DNA of 13,274 nucleotides from assembly GCA_023429845.1 (NCBI GenBank), contig JAEZCY010000173.1, forward strand, positions 1 to 13,274, in the 5' to 3' direction. The stretch comes from Acidobacteriota bacterium (GTDB lineage: Bacteria > Acidobacteriota > Vicinamibacteria > Vicinamibacterales > Vicinamibacteraceae). Shown piece after piece: positions 1 to 7,213 of this stretch (within the stretch, counting starts at the first letter, position 1; each line of letters begins with the position of its first letter). A model generated the notes under the pieces. That model had not been told where the DNA came from. It saw only the letters and a list, made by a program, of their open reading frames with translations, and searched no databases. The translations under genes and the position numbers were made by a program.

Positions 1-279
1 ACCGAGGGCGGCCGGCGTTGGCGCGCCGTCGGGGCCGAACGCGGCCGAGACGGCCGGACCGCTGACGTTCTCCTCGAGATCCGTCTGGCGTTCGGAGACC
101 CGCGCCACGTGTGCGGTGAGCCGGCGCGGGGTGGCGGCGCTCTCGACCGGGCCGTCGGTGCCGAGGCGGAAATCCTTCAGCCGCTGCGCCAGCCGCTGCG
201 CCAGCTGCTCGGTCAACGCCGGCAGCCAGGCGGCGGGAAGCTCCTCGCAGCCGATCTCGAGCAGAAGTTCGCGGTCCAT
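1..279 (-). CDS. glyS: Glycyl-tRNA synthetase beta subunit, N-terminal part (runs off the left edge)
   Basis: Beta chain of the bacterial alpha2beta2 glycyl-tRNA synthetase; the family beta subunit binds and helps discriminate tRNA-Gly in the cytoplasm. Read leftward from ATG at 279-277, the first 93 codons are open. They give the typical GlyS opening MDRELLLEIGCEELPA, then a PRRL motif at about residues 52-55 (compare APRRLA in E. coli) and a VSGPAVSAAFG stretch matching the conserved GPA..AF region. Only about 13% of the usual roughly 690-residue protein is present because the window ends. It follows glyQ by 30 bp, the normal partner order, so it is presumably cotranscribed. A purine-rich GGAGAGG lies about 14 nt upstream of the start, and an AGGA directly abuts it. 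Confidence 0.93.
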   Translation of the reverse strand, partial: MDRELLLEIGCEELPAAWLPALTEQLAQRLAQRLKDFRLGTDGPVESAATPRRLTAHVARVSERQTDLEENVSGPAVSAAFGPDGAPTPAALG

Positions 280-309
280 TCCTGTGGTCGAATCCTCTCC
301 CGGCCGTGC

Positions 310-1191
310 CTAGGCGTCGGCCACGGGCGCTTCGGCGTCAGCGCCCGCGTACGCGCGGGCGATCGCCACGGCCAGTTGACGGACACGCAGGATGTACGCG
401 GTCCGTTCGGTGACGCCGATGCCGCCGCTGGCATCGAGCGTGTTGAACACGTGCGAGCACTTCAGGCAGTGCTCGAGGGCCGGCAGCACGAGCTGGTCGT
501 CGATCAGCGCCTTCGACATCGCGTAATGCCGGTCGAACAGATCGCGGTTGAACGCCGCAAAGGCCTCGCCGCCCTGGCCTACCTGCCCGAAGGCGTACCT
601 GGACTGCTCGACCTCGTCGCGGTGCCGCACTTCGCGGTAGGTCACGCCCGGGGCCCACTCCATGTCGTACACGTTGGTGACCTTCTGAAGCACCATCGCG
701 ATGCGCTCCAGGCCATAGGTCAGTTCCGCGGTGATGGGCGACAGCTCCAGGCCCCCGGCCTGCTGGAAGTACGTGAACTGCGTGATCTCCAGGCCATCGA
801 AGAGCACCTGCCAGCCGATGCCCCAGGCGCCGAGCGTCGGCGACTCCCAGTTGTCTTCCTCGAACCGGATGTCGTGCGCGCGCGTGTCGATGCCGCAGGC
901 CTCGAGGCTCTGCAGGTACAGGTACTGCACTTCATCGGGCGCCGGCTTGAGAATCACCTGGAACTGGTGGTGCTTGTAGAGGCGATTCGGGTTCTCGCCG
1001 AAGCGGCCGTCGGCCGGTCGGCGCGAGGGCTGCACGTAGGCCACGTTCCAGTGCTGCGGCCCGAGCACCCGCAGGAACGTCTCGGGCGACATCGTGCCGG
1101 CGCCGACCTCGAGATCGAGGGGCTGCTGCAACAGGCAGCCTTGCGCGGCCCAGTACTGCGAGAGCTTGAAGATGAGGTCCTGAAAGGTCAC
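310..1191 (-). CDS. glyQ: Glycyl-tRNA synthetase alpha subunit
   Basis: Catalytic alpha subunit of heterotetrameric GlyRS, which activates glycine and charges tRNA-Gly with the beta chain. The 293-residue product has the usual family length. It opens MTFQDLIFKLSQYWAAQGC and carries the hallmark YVQPSRRPADGRFGENPNR at about residues 52-70, then the YKHHQFQVILKP stretch and, as class II motif 3, AELTYGLERIAM at about 155-166. A CLKCSHVFN segment near 242-250 is also typical. The start is GTG (1191-1189) and overlaps the recO stop TGA (1190-1188) as GTGA, which indicates translational coupling. The stop is TAG, 30 bp before glyS. Identification is essentially certain; only the GTG start is a choice. 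Confidence 0.97.
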   Translation of the reverse strand: MTFQDLIFKLSQYWAAQGCLLQQPLDLEVGAGTMSPETFLRVLGPQHWNVAYVQPSRRPADGRFGENPNRLYKHHQFQVILKPAPDEVQYLYLQSLEACGIDTRAHDIRFEEDNWESPTLGAWGIGWQVLFDGLEITQFTYFQQAGGLELSPITAELTYGLERIAMVLQKVTNVYDMEWAPGVTYREVRHRDEVEQSRYAFGQVGQGGEAFAAFNRDLFDRHYAMSKALIDDQLVLPALEHCLKCSHVFNTLDASGGIGVTERTAYILRVRQLAVAIARAYAGADAEAPVADA

Positions 1192-1928
1192 GAGTTGATC
1201 TCACGCAGTACGCGAGCCGCGCGCGGCTCGCGATCGAGGTGCCACACCAGCAGCAGGCGATGCGCCGCCGCGAGCTGCCCGAGCGCTTCGGGAGACACCG
1301 CCAGGTCACCGATCGCGGCCGGTCCCATCTGGGCCGCGTCGAATACGAACTGCACCGCACCAGGGGGCATCTGCACGCCTTCGGCATGCGATGCGCACTG
1401 CCGGCACAGGAACCAGTGCGAGCGCGGTTCCAGCACGGCCCCGCCCCGCAACGACGCGCCGCACTGCGGGCACGTCGCCATCGAGGGATACACGCCCTGC
1501 AGCCGCAGCAGCCAGTACTCGAAGTACCGCGCCAGACGCCCCGCGTCCCCCCCCTGTCGCAACGCCGCGAGCACCGCGACGCCGAGGCGGTACAACCGCT
1601 CCTGCGGGTCGTTCTCCGGCGCCCACTCGTCCAGGAGTTCCGCGAAGTAACTCGCGTACGCACACGCATCGCCGCCGACCGCGAGCGGCGACTCCAGCAC
1701 GTCGGCGTAGTCGAGCCGCACCAGGTCGCGCTGTTCGCGCTCGTGGTACGCGACACGCACGTGCGTGAACGGCTCCAGTGCGCCGCCGAACCGCTTGCGC
1801 GACCGGACACCGCCCTTGGCGACGCCGCGCTTCTTGCCCCGCGTTTGCGTGAGCATGACCACCAGGCGATCGCTCTCACCGAGACGGTAGGTGCGCAGGA
1901 TGATCGCGTGGCCCGTGTGCAGCGGCAT
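1188..1928 (-). CDS. recO: DNA repair protein RecO
   Basis: RecO is a recombination mediator of the RecFOR pathway; it displaces SSB and helps load RecA at gaps and during daughter-strand repair. The 246-residue protein begins MPLHTGHAIILRTYRLGESD, a classic RecO OB-fold opening, and continues with KKRGVAKGGVRSRKRFGG (about 32-49). The C-terminal region carries a CX2C...CX2C zinc-binding set at C153, C156, C175 and C178, as in many RecO proteins. The ATG at 1928 lies 16 bp after the mgtE stop, and the stop overlaps the glyQ start by 4 nt. No strong Shine-Dalgarno is visible. An era-recO-glyQS order is common in bacteria; here mgtE is interposed between era and recO. Confidence 0.93.
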   Translation of the reverse strand: MPLHTGHAIILRTYRLGESDRLVVMLTQTRGKKRGVAKGGVRSRKRFGGALEPFTHVRVAYHEREQRDLVRLDYADVLESPLAVGGDACAYASYFAELLDEWAPENDPQERLYRLGVAVLAALRQGGDAGRLARYFEYWLLRLQGVYPSMATCPQCGASLRGGAVLEPRSHWFLCRQCASHAEGVQMPPGAVQFVFDAAQMGPAAIGDLAVSPEALGQLAAAHRLLLVWHLDREPRAARVLREINS

Positions 1929-1944
1929 CAGCCAGTCCGGTATT

Positions 1945-3315
1945 CTACCCCGGCCCGCCGAGATGCCTTAGCAAGAGCGTCGCCAAGCCGAGAAACGCGA
2001 AGAAGCCGAACATGTCGGTGAGCGGCGTGATGAACGCCGAGGACGCCAGCGCGGGATCGACCTTCAGCGCGCGCAGCCCTAGGGGCACCAGCGTGCCGGC
2101 CGTCGCCGCGACGAACATGTTCATCACCATCGCCGCGCCCAGGATCAGCCCCAGGAAGGGATTGCCCTGCAAGGCCCACACGGCTGCCGCCGAGACGACC
2201 CCGAGGCCGAGGCCGTTGCCGAGCCCGACGAGCACCTCCTTCATCAGCGCGCGACGCGAGTTGCCGGGGTTGAGCTCGCCCAGCGCGATGCCGCGCACGA
2301 TCACCGTGAGCGTCTGCGTTCCAGCGTTGCCGCCGAGCCCCGCCACGATGGGCATGAACACCGCCAGCGCCGTGACCTGCGCGATGGTTCCTTCGAACAG
2401 ACGCACGACACCGGCCGCCCCGAACGCCGTCAGCAAGTTGACGCACAGCCATGGCAGCCGCTTGCGCACCGAACTCGAGGCCGGCGAAAAGACCGTGTCG
2501 TCGGTAGACACGCCCGCGAGGCGATAGATGTCCTCGGTGGCCTCGTCCTTGATGACGTCGATCACGTCGTCCACCGTGATCACACCCGCCAGCTTGTTCT
2601 CCAGGTCCACGACCGGAATCGCCAGCAGGTTGTAGGACGCCACCTGCCGCGCGACTTCCTCCTGGTCGGTGTCCACACGCACGCTGAGCAGATCGCCCAC
2701 CGCAATGCGCTTGAGCGGCGTCTCCGGCGCCACGAGCAGGAGGCGTCGCAGCGACGTCACCCCCACGAGGTGGCGCCGGTCGTCGACGGTGTACAGATAG
2801 AACACCATCTCGACGTCGCGCGCCGCCTGCAGTTCGGTGATGGCTTCCCCGACCGTCAACTCCTCGGACAGGGCGAAGACGTTCGGGTTCATGATGCGCC
2901 CGGCCGTGTGCTCCGGGTACTCGAGGAGTTCCTCGACCTCGGTCTCCTGCTTGCCGCGCATCAGGTCGAGGACACTGCGCGACAGGTCCTCCGGCAGCGC
3001 CTCGACGACCGACGCCGCGTCGTCGGACTCGAGTTCCTGCACGTACCGCGCGATGTCCTCGGCCGACCGGCCCTCGAGCAGGTGTGCGCCCACCTCGGGC
3101 CCGAGCTCGCTCAACGCCTCCATGGCATGACGCGGGCTGCGGTCGAGCAGGACGTCGAACGCCGTCTGCCGCTCGCGGTCGTTCAACTCGCCGAACACCG
3201 CGGCCAAGTCGGCCGGATGCTGCTTCTGCAGCAGGTTCAGCAGGTTTGCCGTCGCCCCGACGCGGATCAGGCGCCTCACCGAGGCCAGCACGACGTCGAT
3301 TTTGCGCTGGGGCAT
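1945..3315 (-). CDS. mgtE: Magnesium transporter MgtE
   Basis: MgtE is a Mg2+-selective channel/transporter of the inner membrane, gated by cytoplasmic Mg2+ through its N and CBS domains. The 456-residue product has the family order: an MgtE_N superhelical domain at about 25-130, a CBS pair at about 140-265 (ending in ITVDDVIDVIKDEATEDIYR, the plug-helix region), then about five membrane segments at roughly 284-304, 312-336, 359-381, 385-412 and 424-449. The pore motif PIVAGLGGNAGTQT lies at about 322-335, and the conserved pore aspartate sits in PLTDMFGF (D434). The ATG at 3315 matches the usual start, although no clear SD is seen. I saw no Mg2+ riboswitch in the 161-bp upstream gap. It sits between era and recO, an uncommon place for the gene. 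Confidence 0.95.
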   Translation of the reverse strand: MPQRKIDVVLASVRRLIRVGATANLLNLLQKQHPADLAAVFGELNDRERQTAFDVLLDRSPRHAMEALSELGPEVGAHLLEGRSAEDIARYVQELESDDAASVVEALPEDLSRSVLDLMRGKQETEVEELLEYPEHTAGRIMNPNVFALSEELTVGEAITELQAARDVEMVFYLYTVDDRRHLVGVTSLRRLLLVAPETPLKRIAVGDLLSVRVDTDQEEVARQVASYNLLAIPVVDLENKLAGVITVDDVIDVIKDEATEDIYRLAGVSTDDTVFSPASSSVRKRLPWLCVNLLTAFGAAGVVRLFEGTIAQVTALAVFMPIVAGLGGNAGTQTLTVIVRGIALGELNPGNSRRALMKEVLVGLGNGLGLGVVSAAAVWALQGNPFLGLILGAAMVMNMFVAATAGTLVPLGLRALKVDPALASSAFITPLTDMFGFFAFLGLATLLLRHLGGPG

Positions 3316-3476
3316 CAGGGTTGGTGCGAGGGCCGCCGGACGTCACCACGACGCCGTGCGACACACAGAACGGGTCACATTAACACGCAGGGCGGCGTGA
3401 GCCGACTCGGGACTCGGGAGTGGGACTCGGGATTCGGGACTCGGGATTCGACGTTCGGCGTTCCGTCGTTCGTCGT
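3316..3476. other. Intergenic gap between era and mgtE
   Basis: This 161-bp gap is the longest within the minus-strand series. Its era-proximal half is the heptamer array annotated separately. The mgtE-proximal half (3316-3403) has no ORF I would support. An AT-containing GTTAAT (minus strand, 3379-3384) could be a weak -10 for mgtE, but no matching -35 is evident. I saw no convincing rho-independent terminator for era, so read-through into mgtE remains possible. Confidence 0.5.
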
Positions 3477-3479
3477 TCA
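3404..3479 (+). repeat. Degenerate heptamer tandem array, about 11 units, abutting the era stop
   Basis: Reading the plus strand from 3404, the sequence falls into 7-bp units: GACTCGG, GACTCGG, a 6-bp GAGTGG, GACTCGG, GATTCGG, GACTCGG, GATTCGA, CGTTCGG, CGTTCCG, TCGTTCG, TCGTTCA. The left part is well conserved as GAYTCGG; the right part decays but keeps the phase and the TTC core. The last unit contains the era stop codon (TGA on the minus strand, 3479-3477). The short period, phase retention and intergenic position resemble short tandemly repeated heptamers known from cyanobacteria and some other bacteria. The function is unknown. Confidence 0.8.
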
Positions 3480-4379
3480 GCGTTTCCGCTTCGGCACGCC
3501 CAGGTCGTCGAGTGTGCGGCCGTGCTCGCGCCAGTCCTCCCGCACCTTGACGTGCAGGTCCAGGTAGACCCGCCGCTCGAAGAACGCCTCGATCTGCTTG
3601 CGGGCGGCCGTGCCGATCGCCTTGATCATCTCGCCGCCGCGTCCGACGATGATCGGCTTCTGCGACGGCTCCTCGACGAGGATGCTGCAGTAAATCGCCA
3701 GCGGGGCGTCCTCGTCCTCCTCGTCCGGCTCGTCGTACTTGTCCACCACGACGGCGGTCGTGAACGGCAGTTCGGCGCGTGTGTGCGCCAGCACCTGCTC
3801 GCGCACCATCTCGGCGGCCAGCGCCCGCGCCGACTGATCGGTCAGGTAGTCGTCGGGGTACAGCGGCGGGCTCTCCGGCAGGCGGGCGAGCAGCACCCGC
3901 TCGAGGGTGTCCACGTTGTCGCCCGTGGCGGCCGACACGGGCACGACGTCGGCGAAGGCATGCCGGCTGCTGAACCATTCGATCACCGGCAGCAGCGCGT
4001 GCTTCTTCATCCTGTCGATCTTGTTGAGCACCAGCACGACGGGCTGCGAGATTTGCGGCAACAGCCCGAGCAGGAACTCCGTGCCACGACCCACCGGTTC
4101 CGACGCATCGACGACGAGCGCGACGACGTCGGCCTCGCGCGCCGCGCCAATCGCCGCATCCACCATGCGCACGTTCATCCGGTGCATGGGCCGATGCACG
4201 CCGGGCGTATCGAGGAAGAGGATCTGTCCGCCCGGCAGGTTCTTCGCCCCGAGGATCCGCGTCCGCGTGGTCTGCGGCTTGTCCGAGACGATGGCCAGGT
4301 GTGCCCCGACGAGCCGATTGAGCAGTGTCGACTTGCCGGCGTTGGGTCGGCCGAGCAGCGAGACGAAGCCCGACCGCAT
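3477..4379 (-). CDS. era: GTPase Era, 30S ribosome assembly factor
   Basis: Era binds the 3' end of 16S rRNA and assists 30S maturation. The 300-residue protein matches the E. coli length (301). Visible GTPase motifs are G1 GRPNAGKS (10-17), the G2 region QTTRTR (36-41), G3 DTPG (57-60), G4 NKID (119-122) and G5 SAATG (149-153). The C-terminal KH domain has KPIIVGRGGEMIKAIG (241-256), with GRGG where GKGG is frequent, and the VYLDLHVKVREDWR strand near the end. I chose ATG 4379, which overlaps the upstream CBS-protein stop as TGATG and has GAGGGG five bases upstream (plus-strand 4385-4390). Two GTG codons directly before it are possible alternative starts. The stop lies inside the heptamer array. 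Confidence 0.96.
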   Translation of the reverse strand: MRSGFVSLLGRPNAGKSTLLNRLVGAHLAIVSDKPQTTRTRILGAKNLPGGQILFLDTPGVHRPMHRMNVRMVDAAIGAAREADVVALVVDASEPVGRGTEFLLGLLPQISQPVVLVLNKIDRMKKHALLPVIEWFSSRHAFADVVPVSAATGDNVDTLERVLLARLPESPPLYPDDYLTDQSARALAAEMVREQVLAHTRAELPFTTAVVVDKYDEPDEEDEDAPLAIYCSILVEEPSQKPIIVGRGGEMIKAIGTAARKQIEAFFERRVYLDLHVKVREDWREHGRTLDDLGVPKRKR

Positions 4380-5626
4380 CACCACCCCTCGCCTTCCACT
4401 GGCAACCGCTTGACGCGCACCTTGAGGATCCGCCGTCGCTCTGCCTCGAGCACCTCGATGTCCAGCCCGTCCTCCACCACGTGCTCGCCGACTCCCGGCA
4501 CCCGCCCCACCCGACTCATGATGTAGCCGCCGATCGTCTCGAATCCCTCGCGCTCGATGGTGATCGCGAGTCGTCGTGTGAGTTCGTCGATGTCGACCTT
4601 GGCGCTGAAGATCCAGGTGTCGTCCGGCCCCTCGACGATGGGCTCGGCCTCGACGTCGTACTCGTCGCGTATCTCGCCGACGAGTTCCTCGACCAGGTCC
4701 TCGACGGTGACCAGGCCGGCCGTGCCGCCGTACTCGTCCACGACGAGCGCCACCTGTGTCTGATTCTGCTGGAACTCCTTCAGCAGCTCGGGCGCCCGCT
4801 TGGTCTCCGGCACCACGTGCGCCGGCCTGACCAGGTCGGCGAAGGACTCGCGATCGTCGCGGGCCTCGCCCTTCACGAAGACGTCCTTCATGTGCGCGAA
4901 CCCGACGACGTCGTCGAGGCTCTCGCGATACACCAGGAGGCGCGAATACTCCCACTCGCGCAACTGCACGCGCAGGTCGCCGAGCGTCGCATCCGCCCGG
5001 ATGCCGACGATGTCGGGACGCGGCGTCATGACCTCGCGCACGAGCCGCTCCTGGAAGGCGACAAGCGATCGGAACAGCTCGCGCGCATCGTCTTCCCCGG
5101 TGCCCTCGACCTCCATCACGTCTTCGGCCGGTGCGGCGGCCGTCGCGTCGGCCGACTGCACGTCGTCGGCATCGGGGACGCGGCGCTCGGCTGGCGAACT
5201 CGGGCCGGCGAACAGGTGCGTGAGGGGCGCAAAGCCGCGCGCCACCACGGCAAACGACGGCAGCAGCACGGCCAGGACCTGCTGCGGGTTCCTCCGCACG
5301 ATCAACTGCGGCAACAGCAGGAAGCAGACGAACACGAACACGATCATCGAGGCCAGGAACAGCCAGATTCCGTGCCCCGGCTGCCCCACCACCTCGACCT
5401 GCGCGAGCAGCACGGCCGCCACGACGGTGACGATGCCGAGCAGCAGTCGGGCCGGGAAGAACAGTGTGGGCGGATCCTCGAGAAACGTCGTGAGCTGGTC
5501 GCGTGGGTCGCTGGTGCTCTCGGCCAGCATGCGGAGCGAGAAACGCATCAGGGCACTGAACGCCGCGAGAATCGTCCCGAGGTAGACCGCGACGCAGGCC
5601 AGCAGGAACACCGCGAGCGGAATCAC
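4379..5626 (-). CDS. CNNM/CorC-type membrane protein with CBS pair (hemolysin-family protein)
   Basis: A 415-residue protein of the CNNM (DUF21)-CBS-CBS-CorC_HlyC family, in which some members take part in Mg2+ export and others are annotated as hemolysin-like without proof. Hydrophobic segments lie at about 1-23, 57-79 and 88-110, with a weaker one at 117-137. A linker precedes the CBS pair (first at about 200-255, second about 265-322, ending VDEYGGTAGLVTVEDLVEE). The CorC_HlyC domain spans about 330-408. The start is GTG 5626, overlapping the ybeY stop as GTGA, with GGGAG eight bases upstream (plus-strand 5635-5639). The position next to ybeY parallels the E. coli ybeZ-ybeY-ybeX order, but E. 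coli CorC (YbeX) lacks the membrane domain. The transported substrate is not evident from the sequence. Confidence 0.9.
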   Translation of the reverse strand: MIPLAVFLLACVAVYLGTILAAFSALMRFSLRMLAESTSDPRDQLTTFLEDPPTLFFPARLLLGIVTVVAAVLLAQVEVVGQPGHGIWLFLASMIVFVFVCFLLLPQLIVRRNPQQVLAVLLPSFAVVARGFAPLTHLFAGPSSPAERRVPDADDVQSADATAAAPAEDVMEVEGTGEDDARELFRSLVAFQERLVREVMTPRPDIVGIRADATLGDLRVQLREWEYSRLLVYRESLDDVVGFAHMKDVFVKGEARDDRESFADLVRPAHVVPETKRAPELLKEFQQNQTQVALVVDEYGGTAGLVTVEDLVEELVGEIRDEYDVEAEPIVEGPDDTWIFSAKVDIDELTRRLAITIEREGFETIGGYIMSRVGRVPGVGEHVVEDGLDIEVLEAERRRILKVRVKRLPVEGEGW

Positions 5627-6099
5627 GCCAGAGTCTCCCGTTCGATCAGGCCCGAGGGCAGCCCGCCCTTGCGACGCAGCCGCCGCTCGGCACGGGCCAT
5701 CTGCCCGGCGTCGGTCTCGTGGTCGTAGCCGAGCAGGTGGAGCAACCCGTGCAGGGCGAGCACCTTCAACTCGGTGCCGTAGGCATGTCGCGCCTCGGCC
5801 GCCTGCCGCCGCGCCACGCCGGTCGCGATGACGATGTCGCCGAGGTGCCGCGCCTGACCGCGCAGCCGCGGGCCCTCGTCATCGTTGACGAAGGAGAGGA
5901 CGTCGGTGGCGTAGTCCTTGTCGCGCCATTGGCGGTTCAGCCGACGCATGGCCGCATCGCCAACGAGCACGATGGTGACGGTGCCGCGGGCGCGCGTCGG
6001 CGCCACGGTGGAGAGCCAGCGCGAAAGCCCCGGCGCACGCGCCGGCTTGCCGTCGCGCGTACACACGCTTATGCGCAAGAGCGGAGGGTCGGTGTCCAT
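5623..6099 (-). CDS. ybeY: Endoribonuclease YbeY, 16S rRNA maturation
   Basis: YbeY is a single-domain metal-dependent RNase needed for 16S rRNA 3' processing and late 70S quality control. The 158-residue product shows the diagnostic zinc site HGLLHLLGYDHE, with H117, H121 and H127 as metal ligands. It also has the upstream YATDVLSF motif (63-70) and the LGDIVIA strand (86-92). The ATG at 6099 begins four bases after the phoH-like stop, and the TGA overlaps the next gene's GTG start. This close linkage to PhoH fits the known PhoH-YbeY association. The N-terminal 25 residues are poorly conserved in the family, so the exact start is slightly less certain than the identity. Confidence 0.95.
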   Translation of the reverse strand: MDTDPPLLRISVCTRDGKPARAPGLSRWLSTVAPTRARGTVTIVLVGDAAMRRLNRQWRDKDYATDVLSFVNDDEGPRLRGQARHLGDIVIATGVARRQAAEARHAYGTELKVLALHGLLHLLGYDHETDAGQMARAERRLRRKGGLPSGLIERETLA

Positions 6100-6103
6100 G
6101 GCG

Positions 6104-7201
6104 TCAGGCCCGTGGCGTGCCTGCGACGCCGCTGCTGGCGTCGTGGGCCGCGTAAGCCTGCACTATCAACTGCACCAGCCGGTGACGGACGACGTCCCGG
6201 TCGGAGAAGCGCACGAAGGTCAGGCCTTCGACGTGCTCCAGGATGCGGATCGCCTCGATCAGTCCGGAGGGGCGACCGTACGGCAGGTCGATCTGCGTGA
6301 TGTCGCCGGTGACCACGGCCTTGCTGCCGAAGCCGAGGCGCGTGAGGAACATCTTCATCTGCTCGCTCGTCGTGTTCTGGGCTTCGTCCAGGATCACGAA
6401 CGCGTCGTTCAGCGTGCGGCCGCGCATGAAGGCCAGCGGCGCCACCTCGATCGTGCCGCGCTCGAGCAACCGCTCCACCTTGTCGGCCTCGAGCATGTCG
6501 TACAGCGCGTCGTAGAGCGGCCGCAGATAGGGGTTCACCTTTTCCTGCAGGTCTCCCGGCAGGAACCCGAGCTTCTCACCGGCTTCGACGGCGGGCCGCG
6601 TCAGCACGATGCGGCTCACCTTCCGGGTGAGCAGGGCGGCCACGGCCTGCGCCATCGCGAGGTACGTCTTGCCGGTGCCGGCAGGTCCCACTCCGAACAC
6701 GATGTCGTGCTTGTCGATCGCCTCGAGGTACTGGCGCTGCGTCGGCGTCTTGGGCACCACCTGGCGCTTGGCCGAGGCGCGCACGCTGCCCTTGAGGAAG
6801 TGGTCGCGCAGGTCGAGTTCGGGATGCGCCGATGCGAGGCGAATGGCGTCCTTCACCTCGCCGCGCGCGAACCGGTAGCCATCGCGCAGCAGCGCCGCGA
6901 ACTGGCCGACGAACGCCTCCACGCGATCGATCCGGTCGCCCGGCCCTTCGACCACGAGCTCGTGGCCGCTGGTGCGCACGCTCACCCCGAAGAGTTCCTC
7001 GAGCAGGCGCAGGTTGTCGTCGTAGGCGCCGAACAGGACGTCGACGCCCTGATCGGGAACGGGAATGGAACGGGCAGCCGGTGTTGCGATACCGATGCTC
7101 TCCTGCTTGTCGGCCCTGCTGAACGGCCCGCGTGTCGGGCCGTGGTGGCCGGCTCGACGCGCCGGTTCACCTGCACCTGGTGACGTGCCTGACGCTAACA
7201 C
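6104..7201 (-). CDS. PhoH-like P-loop ATPase (YbeZ family)
   Basis: PhoH/YbeZ proteins are superfamily-1 helicase-like ATPases that act with YbeY in RNA metabolism. The 365-residue protein has Walker A GPAGTGKT at 172-179, Walker B FVILDEAQNT at about 268-277, and a downstream VVTGDITQIDLP (297-308), all typical. An N-terminal KH-like region (about 52-115) starts at GVDVLFGAYDDNLRLLEELF. The only usable start in frame is GTG 7201, because an in-frame TGA (the aspS stop) lies five codons upstream and no ATG occurs before residue 183. This leaves about 48 variable N-terminal residues, and no good SD is seen. It follows aspS by 12 bp and precedes ybeY by 4 bp, so cotranscription is likely. Confidence 0.93.
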   Translation of the reverse strand: MLASGTSPGAGEPARRAGHHGPTRGPFSRADKQESIGIATPAARSIPVPDQGVDVLFGAYDDNLRLLEELFGVSVRTSGHELVVEGPGDRIDRVEAFVGQFAALLRDGYRFARGEVKDAIRLASAHPELDLRDHFLKGSVRASAKRQVVPKTPTQRQYLEAIDKHDIVFGVGPAGTGKTYLAMAQAVAALLTRKVSRIVLTRPAVEAGEKLGFLPGDLQEKVNPYLRPLYDALYDMLEADKVERLLERGTIEVAPLAFMRGRTLNDAFVILDEAQNTTSEQMKMFLTRLGFGSKAVVTGDITQIDLPYGRPSGLIEAIRILEHVEGLTFVRFSDRDVVRHRLVQLIVQAYAAHDASSGVAGTPRA

Positions 7202-7213
7202 TGCCGCCCGCGC

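Noticed and set aside
109..1650. 513-codon open frame on the plus strand over glyQ and recO
   Set aside because: It is antisense to two certain genes; its product has no recognisable domain. Long shadow frames are expected in high-GC coding DNA.
3316..3403. Possible Mg2+ riboswitch upstream of mgtE
   Set aside because: Under 90 bp of non-repeat sequence is available, with no conserved M-box core seen.
3404..3479. CRISPR array
   Set aside because: Units are 7 bp, contiguous and degenerate, with no spacers of regular length.
4325..5728. 467-codon plus-strand frame over the CNNM/CorC-type gene
   Set aside because: Antisense to a gene with clear membrane, CBS and CorC domains; composition is typical of a shadow frame.
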